From QHWK01 sp035315685 (GTDB lineage: Bacteria; Acidobacteriota; Vicinamibacteria; Vicinamibacterales; CAVVIG01): a stretch of DNA of 9,793 bases. Under the pieces are notes generated by a model that saw only the letters and a program-made list of their open reading frames with translations, did no database searches and had not been told where the DNA came from. The position numbers and the translations under genes were made by a program. Of the stretch, positions 5,489-9,793 are shown in pieces. The stretch covers positions 1 to 9,793 of the forward strand of contig DATFXR010000895.1 of assembly GCA_035315685.1 (NCBI GenBank), written 5' to 3'. Within the stretch, counting starts at the first letter, position 1; every line of letters begins with the position of its first letter.

Positions 5489-8108
5489 GTCACGCAGCCG
5501 CTGGCGCATCGCGCTCGCGCGGTGGCGCGCGCTCGTCGACCGGACGGCGCGCGAGCGCGATCTCGACGACGAGATTGCCGACCACCTGGAGCGGCTCGCC
5601 GCCGAGGCGCGCGCCAGCGGCGCCACCGACGCGGCGGCGCGGGCCGAGGCCGAGCGGCGGTTCGGCGGCGTCGCGCGGACCCGCGAACGCTATCGCCAGC
5701 AGCTCGGATTCGCACGAGCCGAGGCGTTCTGGCTGGACCTGCGTCTCGCCGCCCGTGCCCTCGCCAAGCGCCCACTGCTGCTGGTCGCGGCGTCGGTGTC
5801 GATCGCGATTGGCGTGGGGCTGAACCTCGGCGTCTACGCGGCGGTCAGCCGGGTGCTGTTCGGAACCAGCCTCAGCGGCGCCGCGCCCGACGATCGCCTG
5901 ATCGCGATCAGCGGTGAAATCTCCTACCCGAACTACCAGGAGTTGGCGCGCGTCGACGCGTTCAGCGCCGTCGCGGCGATGCAGGTCGCGCGCGTCGCCT
6001 GGCGCACGGACGAAGGGCCCTTTCGCGTCGGCGCGAAGGTGGTCAGCCCCAACTTCTTCGACGTCGTCGGCGTGCGGCCGGCGTACGGGCGCACATTTGC
6101 CGGCGACGCCGATGCGCACACGGCGGTGCTCGGCTTCGGATTCTGGCAGCGCCGGTTCGCCGGCGATCCGTCGGCGATCGGCCGGGCGGTCACGATCAAT
6201 GGGTGGCCGTACCTGGTGATCGGCGTCCTGCCGCGCGAGTTCAACGCGCCGGTGGCACCGATGGTCGCGAGCGACATCTACCTACCGATTGGTCCGCAGC
6301 TCTGCCTCGGCCTGTCGGACCGCGCCGCGCCGCAGTTCGATCTGGTCGGCCGATTGAAGGGCGGTGTCGCTCAGGCGAAGGCACAGGCAGCGGTCGCCGC
6401 GGCGGCGGCTGATCTGGAACGGCGCTACCCGCGTGAGAATGCCCGGTTCGCGTCGATGATTCACACACAGCCGCTGTCGGGCCTCGGCTTCTGGCGCAGC
6501 ATGCCAGGCGGCGCGCTGCCGCTCGTGGTCGCGGCGACGTCCATCGTCTACGCGATCGTCGGCCTCGTCCTCCTCGTCGGCTGCGCGAACGTCGCCGGCC
6601 TGCTGCTCGCACGCGCCGAAGAACGGCGGCGCGAGATTGCCGTGTGCGCGGCGCTCGGCGCGACACGCGGGCGGCTCGCGCAGCGCTTCGTCGCCGAGAG
6701 CGCGATCATCGCGCTGGCCGGGTCGGTGCTCGCCGCGTTCTTCTACCAGGCCGTCGTCAGCACGATCACGCACATCGCCTGGACCGCCGGCGGGCTGACC
6801 GTCACGCTGCCGGCACTGCCGCTCGTCTACTGCCTGGCGGTGGCGTTCACTGTGACGCTCGTCTGCGCCGTGGCGCCGGCGCTCGCGGTGAACTGCTCGA
6901 CGATCGCACCCGTATTGACGACCTCGGCGGCGCAGACGATCGCCCGCAGGCGCGGCCGCCGGCTGCTCGTGGTGGCGCAGGTCGCAATCTGCGCCATGCT
7001 CCTGAGCGGCGCGTCGATCCTGCTTCACGATGTTGTTCGTATGCGGCGCGCCGATCCGGGCTTCGACACGGCTCATACGATGTCCCTCGAGGTGCGGCCG
7101 GCGGCGAACGCCGCTGGCGTGCGGCTGCGGCCCTTCGAGCGCGTGCGCGCTCTCGTCCGCGCGCTGCCCGGCGTCGAGTCGGTCAGCACGGCGCGCAATC
7201 TTCCGCTGATGTTTCTGACGCGGCGCGCGTTCGTGCACCCCGACGGTGAGAAGGGTCCGCCGCGGCGCGTCGACGTCATGCCGGTCGGTCCACGCTACTT
7301 CGAGACGCTGCAGATTCCGCTGCTGCGCGGCCGCGACCTCGCCGATCAGGACGTGCGGTTCCAGGGACGCGAGGCGACGCCAATCGTTGTCAACCAGACG
7401 CTCGCGGACCGGTTCTTCGGTGCTGCCGATCCGATCGGTCGCACGATCGTGCTCGAGTCCGACGGTCATGGCGGCGGCGACCGGAGGCTGACGATTGCCG
7501 GGGTCGCGCGCGACAGCAAGACGCGCAGCCTCGACGAGGACCCGCACCCGGTCGTGTATCTGCCTGAAGTCGGCGATTTCCTGTTCGTGCGCATGGCCGG
7601 CCAGGCGTCCGGCGCGGTGCGGATGATCGAGCGCGCGGTGTGGTCAGCGGAGGCGATCGCGTGGGTGGATGCGCAGCCGCTCGAGTGGCAGGTGCGGTTC
7701 GCGGAGCGGCCGGCCCAGATCGGCGGCACCGCGCTCGCGGCGCTTGCCGGCGTCGGCCTGATCATGGCGATGGTGGGGCTCTACGCGATGGTGAGCTACG
7801 GCGTGAACCGGCGCAGGTTCGAGATCGGCGTGCGGCTCGCGGTCGGCGCTCCGCGCGCGAGCGTACTGCGCATGATCGCGCGCGAAGGAGTGGTCGTCGT
7901 CGCGATCGGCAGCGCTATCGGCCTGGTCCTCGCGCAGCTGGCGATCCGCGCGATCGCGCCACTCGTCACGCTCAATCAGGGCCGCTTCGATCCGCTCGCT
8001 CTCGTCGTCGTCATCGTCGCGATGGCAGCAGTCGGAACGGCGGCCAGCGTCGCGCCCGCGCTCCGCGCCTCGCGCGTCGATCCCGTCGTCGCGCTCAGAC
8101 ACGACTGA
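5487..8108 (+). CDS. ADOP family permease (MacB/FtsX-like, duplicated), copy 2
   Basis: This 873-aa paralogue of the minus-strand ADOP has the same order of parts but is more divergent. The N-terminal prefix region is residues 18-70 (DLDDEIADHLERLA, then ERRFGGVARTRERYR). TM1 is at about 96-122, where VSIAIGVGLNLGVYAAV replaces the more usual LTLAIGANTAIFS-like sequence. A first periplasmic core (about 125-340) is followed by FtsX helices near 347-372, 402-424 and 442-466, with REIAVCAALGATRGRLAQRF. TM5 at about 490-512 opens the second half, whose last helices are near 748-775, 800-824 and 838-858, with FEIGVRLAVGAPRASVLRM. It ends DPVVALRHD. The start was chosen by its promoter spacing and because the prefix region begins there; no Shine-Dalgarno is visible, so initiation may be near-leaderless. 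The substrate is unknown and no ATPase gene is nearby. It is probably under the same PadR control as copy 1. Confidence 0.94.
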   Translation: MSRSRWRIALARWRALVDRTARERDLDDEIADHLERLAAEARASGATDAAARAEAERRFGGVARTRERYRQQLGFARAEAFWLDLRLAARALAKRPLLLVAASVSIAIGVGLNLGVYAAVSRVLFGTSLSGAAPDDRLIAISGEISYPNYQELARVDAFSAVAAMQVARVAWRTDEGPFRVGAKVVSPNFFDVVGVRPAYGRTFAGDADAHTAVLGFGFWQRRFAGDPSAIGRAVTINGWPYLVIGVLPREFNAPVAPMVASDIYLPIGPQLCLGLSDRAAPQFDLVGRLKGGVAQAKAQAAVAAAAADLERRYPRENARFASMIHTQPLSGLGFWRSMPGGALPLVVAATSIVYAIVGLVLLVGCANVAGLLLARAEERRREIAVCAALGATRGRLAQRFVAESAIIALAGSVLAAFFYQAVVSTITHIAWTAGGLTVTLPALPLVYCLAVAFTVTLVCAVAPALAVNCSTIAPVLTTSAAQTIARRRGRRLLVVAQVAICAMLLSGASILLHDVVRMRRADPGFDTAHTMSLEVRPAANAAGVRLRPFERVRALVRALPGVESVSTARNLPLMFLTRRAFVHPDGEKGPPRRVDVMPVGPRYFETLQIPLLRGRDLADQDVRFQGREATPIVVNQTLADRFFGAADPIGRTIVLESDGHGGGDRRLTIAGVARDSKTRSLDEDPHPVVYLPEVGDFLFVRMAGQASGAVRMIERAVWSAEAIAWVDAQPLEWQVRFAERPAQIGGTALAALAGVGLIMAMVGLYAMVSYGVNRRRFEIGVRLAVGAPRASVLRMIAREGVVVVAIGSAIGLVLAQLAIRAIAPLVTLNQGRFDPLALVVVIVAMAAVGTAASVAPALRASRVDPVVALRHD

Positions 8109-8214
8109 CCGCAGTTTCTCCACGCTGCAGCGGTCCGCACGACGCGAGCGACGCGGGCGCGTGCGAGCTGCAACGCGCGCCGTGTCCCGAAAGATAAAGA
8201 AATTCTTATGCAGC

Positions 8215-8250
8215 CGCGGAGTGCGCGGTGCGTGCGTCCGCGTTTTGTTT
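8215..8250 (+). terminator. Candidate intrinsic terminator after ADOP copy 2
   Basis: CGCGGA (8215-8220) pairs perfectly with TCCGCG (8237-8242) across a 16-nt G/C-rich loop that can pair further inside. The T-rich run TTTTGTTT (8243-8250) follows at once. The position, about 107 nt after the ADOP stop and just before the next gene's promoter, suits a terminator. The large loop lowers confidence. Confidence 0.45.
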
Positions 8251-8260
8251 CGATCTCGCG

Positions 8261-8289
8261 TTGACGCGGCAAAACGTCGAGCGTATGTT
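8261..8289 (+). promoter_or_regulatory. Sigma70-type promoter for TonB-dependent receptor
   Basis: TTGACG (8261-8266), a 17-bp spacer and TATGTT (8284-8289) form a good sigma70-type promoter. Predicted initiation near 8296 gives a leader of about 64 nt ending in a strong AAAGGAG at 8347-8353. No copy of the TGTTG-N5-CRACA dyad is seen here, so this gene is probably outside the PadR control. Confidence 0.65.
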
Positions 8290-8359
8290 GGCCACCGTCG
8301 CATCATTTTTCCGTCAGGACGTTCGGCCCAACACGTGTGCGTCGGGAAAGGAGCGGTTC

Positions 8360-9793
8360 ATGTCTCGGATCCCGTGCCGTGCCCTCGTGGTCGCCGCGCT
8401 TCTCTTGTCCTCCCAATCGGGGGCGTTCGCTCAAGGCACCAGCGCCGCCAGCATTTCCGGCGTCGTGACTGATTCTTCCGGAGCCGTGCTGCCGGGTGTC
8501 ACGGTGGAGGCGGCCAGTCCGGTCCTGATCGAGAAAGTCCGCTCCGCCGTCACCGACGAGCGCGGCGAGTACCGCATCATCGAGTTGATTCCCGGTTCCT
8601 ACACGGTCACCTTCACGCTCACCGGCTTTTCTTCGTTGCGGCGGGAAGGCATCGAGCTGCCGCCAAGCTTCAACGCGACGGTCAACGCGCAACTGCGAAT
8701 CGGCGCGATCGAAGAGACCGTGACCGTCTCCGGCGCGTCGCCGCTGGTCGACACACAGACGGTGACCCGCCAGACGGTTCTCCCGAAAGCGCTGCTCGAC
8801 GCGGTGCCGAGCGCGAAGACGTTGCTGGGTTTCTACGCGTTGACACCGGCGCTGCAGTCGCCGACCAACGCGCAGGACGTCGGCGGCAGCAAAGGCGAGA
8901 CGAGCTCGCGCGCGTCCCTGCATGGTTCGAAGCAGGGCGACACGAAGATGATGCTCGACGGCATGTCGTTCAACTGGTTCGAGGGCGAGGGCAGCGGCCG
9001 CACCTTCTTCGTCAACGCGCTGACCGCGCAGGAAATCGTCGTCGACACGCCGACCGGCAGCTCCTCCGCGGAGTACACCAGCAACGGCGTTGTCCTGAAC
9101 GTGATTCCGCGCGAGGGCGGCAACCGCTTCAGCGGCACGCTGTTCGCGAGCGGCACGAACCACAACCTGCAGGCCGACAACATGAGCGATGCGCTCAAGG
9201 CCGCGGGGGCGATCACCAACAGCGGCACGCGCAAGGTCTACGACGTCAACGCGGTGATCGCCGGTCCGATCATCAAGGACAGGGTGTGGTTCATGACCGC
9301 TCATCGCCGCTGGGGCCGCGAGGAGCGGATCGCGAACCTGTTCCACGACCTGTCGCTCAACGATCAGTTCTTCACACCGGCCGACGGGACCAACGGTCGC
9401 CCGTTCCAGCCTGCCGATGCGGCCGAAGATCTCCGCTCGGACGACGTTCGCATCACCTGGCAGATCAACCAGAAGAACAAGGTCAACGGGTTCTACGAGT
9501 GGCAGCGGAACAACCAGCCGAACAACTTCGCCTATCTGAACGCCGGCGTCTCATCGATGGAGTCGGGCAACCCGTATTGCAACCACCCTCAGTTGTTCAT
9601 GGGTAATTGGAACGACACGGCGACCAGTAACCTCCTTTTCGAGGGTGGCGTGCTGCTCTACAACTCGTGGGCGAGCACGTATGACAACCCGTGCGCCGGC
9701 ATCCCGACCAACCGGCTGTTCCGCGACAACAGCCTGCCGTTTCCGTTCAACGGCAACGGACCAGTCCTGTTTCGAACCGGGCAACGGCCCTTC
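8360..9793 (+). CDS. TonB-dependent receptor with carboxypeptidase-regulatory-like domain (5' part)
   Basis: The frame runs 478 codons from the ATG at 8360 to the right edge without a stop, so this is the N-terminal part of a gene whose family is commonly 900-1200 aa long. AAAGGAG lies six bases before the ATG. Residues 1-25 form a Sec signal peptide with a likely cut after AFA. Residues 31-113 form the CarboxypepD_reg-like beta-sandwich (ISGVVTDSSGAVLPGVTVEA, then TDERGEYRI and PGSYTVTFTLTGF). EETVTVSG at 118-125 starts the plug, a TonB-box-like position, and the plug continues to about 255 (HGSKQGDTKMMLDG; EYTSNGVVLNVIPREGGN). Beta-barrel sequence follows, with the usual AGPIIKDRVWFM strand at 301-312. 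This is the acidobacterial 'Oar-like' receptor type of the outer membrane. Its ligand is not predictable here; in this phylum such proteins are often abundant and may import oligosaccharides or peptides. Confidence 0.93.
   Translation, partial: MSRIPCRALVVAALLLSSQSGAFAQGTSAASISGVVTDSSGAVLPGVTVEAASPVLIEKVRSAVTDERGEYRIIELIPGSYTVTFTLTGFSSLRREGIELPPSFNATVNAQLRIGAIEETVTVSGASPLVDTQTVTRQTVLPKALLDAVPSAKTLLGFYALTPALQSPTNAQDVGGSKGETSSRASLHGSKQGDTKMMLDGMSFNWFEGEGSGRTFFVNALTAQEIVVDTPTGSSSAEYTSNGVVLNVIPREGGNRFSGTLFASGTNHNLQADNMSDALKAAGAITNSGTRKVYDVNAVIAGPIIKDRVWFMTAHRRWGREERIANLFHDLSLNDQFFTPADGTNGRPFQPADAAEDLRSDDVRITWQINQKNKVNGFYEWQRNNQPNNFAYLNAGVSSMESGNPYCNHPQLFMGNWNDTATSNLLFEGGVLLYNSWASTYDNPCAGIPTNRLFRDNSLPFPFNGNGPVLFRTGQRPF

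Noticed and set aside
6282..7547. A 421-codon open frame on the minus strand
   Set aside because: It is a shadow of ADOP copy 2 with shadow-like composition and no recognisable domain.
8157..8178. GCGCGT / ACGCGC dyad after ADOP copy 2 considered as a terminator
   Set aside because: No T tract follows it, and such dyads arise easily in this GC-rich sequence. The structure at 8215-8250 is a better candidate.
8161..8472. Short plus-strand frame of 103 codons across the receptor promoter
   Set aside because: It covers a terminator-like hairpin, a promoter and the receptor's signal peptide in another frame. It has an Arg-rich composition and no clear ribosome site.
8303..9346. A 347-codon open frame on the minus strand
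   Set aside because: It lies antisense to the TonB-dependent receptor, which has signal peptide, ribosome site, promoter and family motifs. The minus reading is Arg/Ala-rich without family features.

Overview
The window is high-GC DNA that most resembles the Acidobacteriota, probably the Vicinamibacteria or a close relative. This is inferred from gene content: two 'acidobacterial duplicated orphan permeases' (ADOPs), an acidobacterial-type PadR regulator beside them, and an Oar/CarboxypepD-type TonB-dependent receptor. There are six complete protein genes and two partial ones, one at each edge. I see no tRNA, rRNA, CRISPR array, transposase or phage gene.

Left part (1-2327). The 3' end of a small acidic protein gene (+) runs into an AT-rich block made of TAAGAAT heptamers and an inverted repeat. 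Facing it is a minus-strand pair, DUF5996 then a UBP-type zinc-finger protein, joined by an ATGA overlap. Divergent from that pair, with only 15 bp between the two start codons, is a phospholipase/carboxylesterase-type alpha/beta hydrolase (+). A 212-bp gap without genes separates the hydrolase from the next, convergent gene.

Central part (2328-8108). This is a divergent regulator-transporter unit. On the minus strand a PadR repressor gene is ATGA-coupled to a full-length ADOP (899 aa). On the plus strand a second, more divergent ADOP (873 aa) points away. The 115-bp gap between the divergent starts holds two good sigma70-type promoters and three copies of a dyad, TGTTG-N5-CRACA. The copies sit on the -35 or start region of one or both promoters, and the third touches the start codon of the second ADOP. 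The simplest reading is that PadR represses its own operon and the divergent ADOP through these sites, so both permeases would be induced together. No ABC ATPase gene is present, as is usual for ADOPs.

Right part (8109-9793). A candidate intrinsic terminator follows the second ADOP. A clear sigma70-type promoter then precedes a TonB-dependent receptor (signal peptide, carboxypeptidase-regulatory-like domain, plug, start of barrel) that runs off the right edge after 478 codons.

The most interesting signal is the three-site operator array between padR and the second ADOP.
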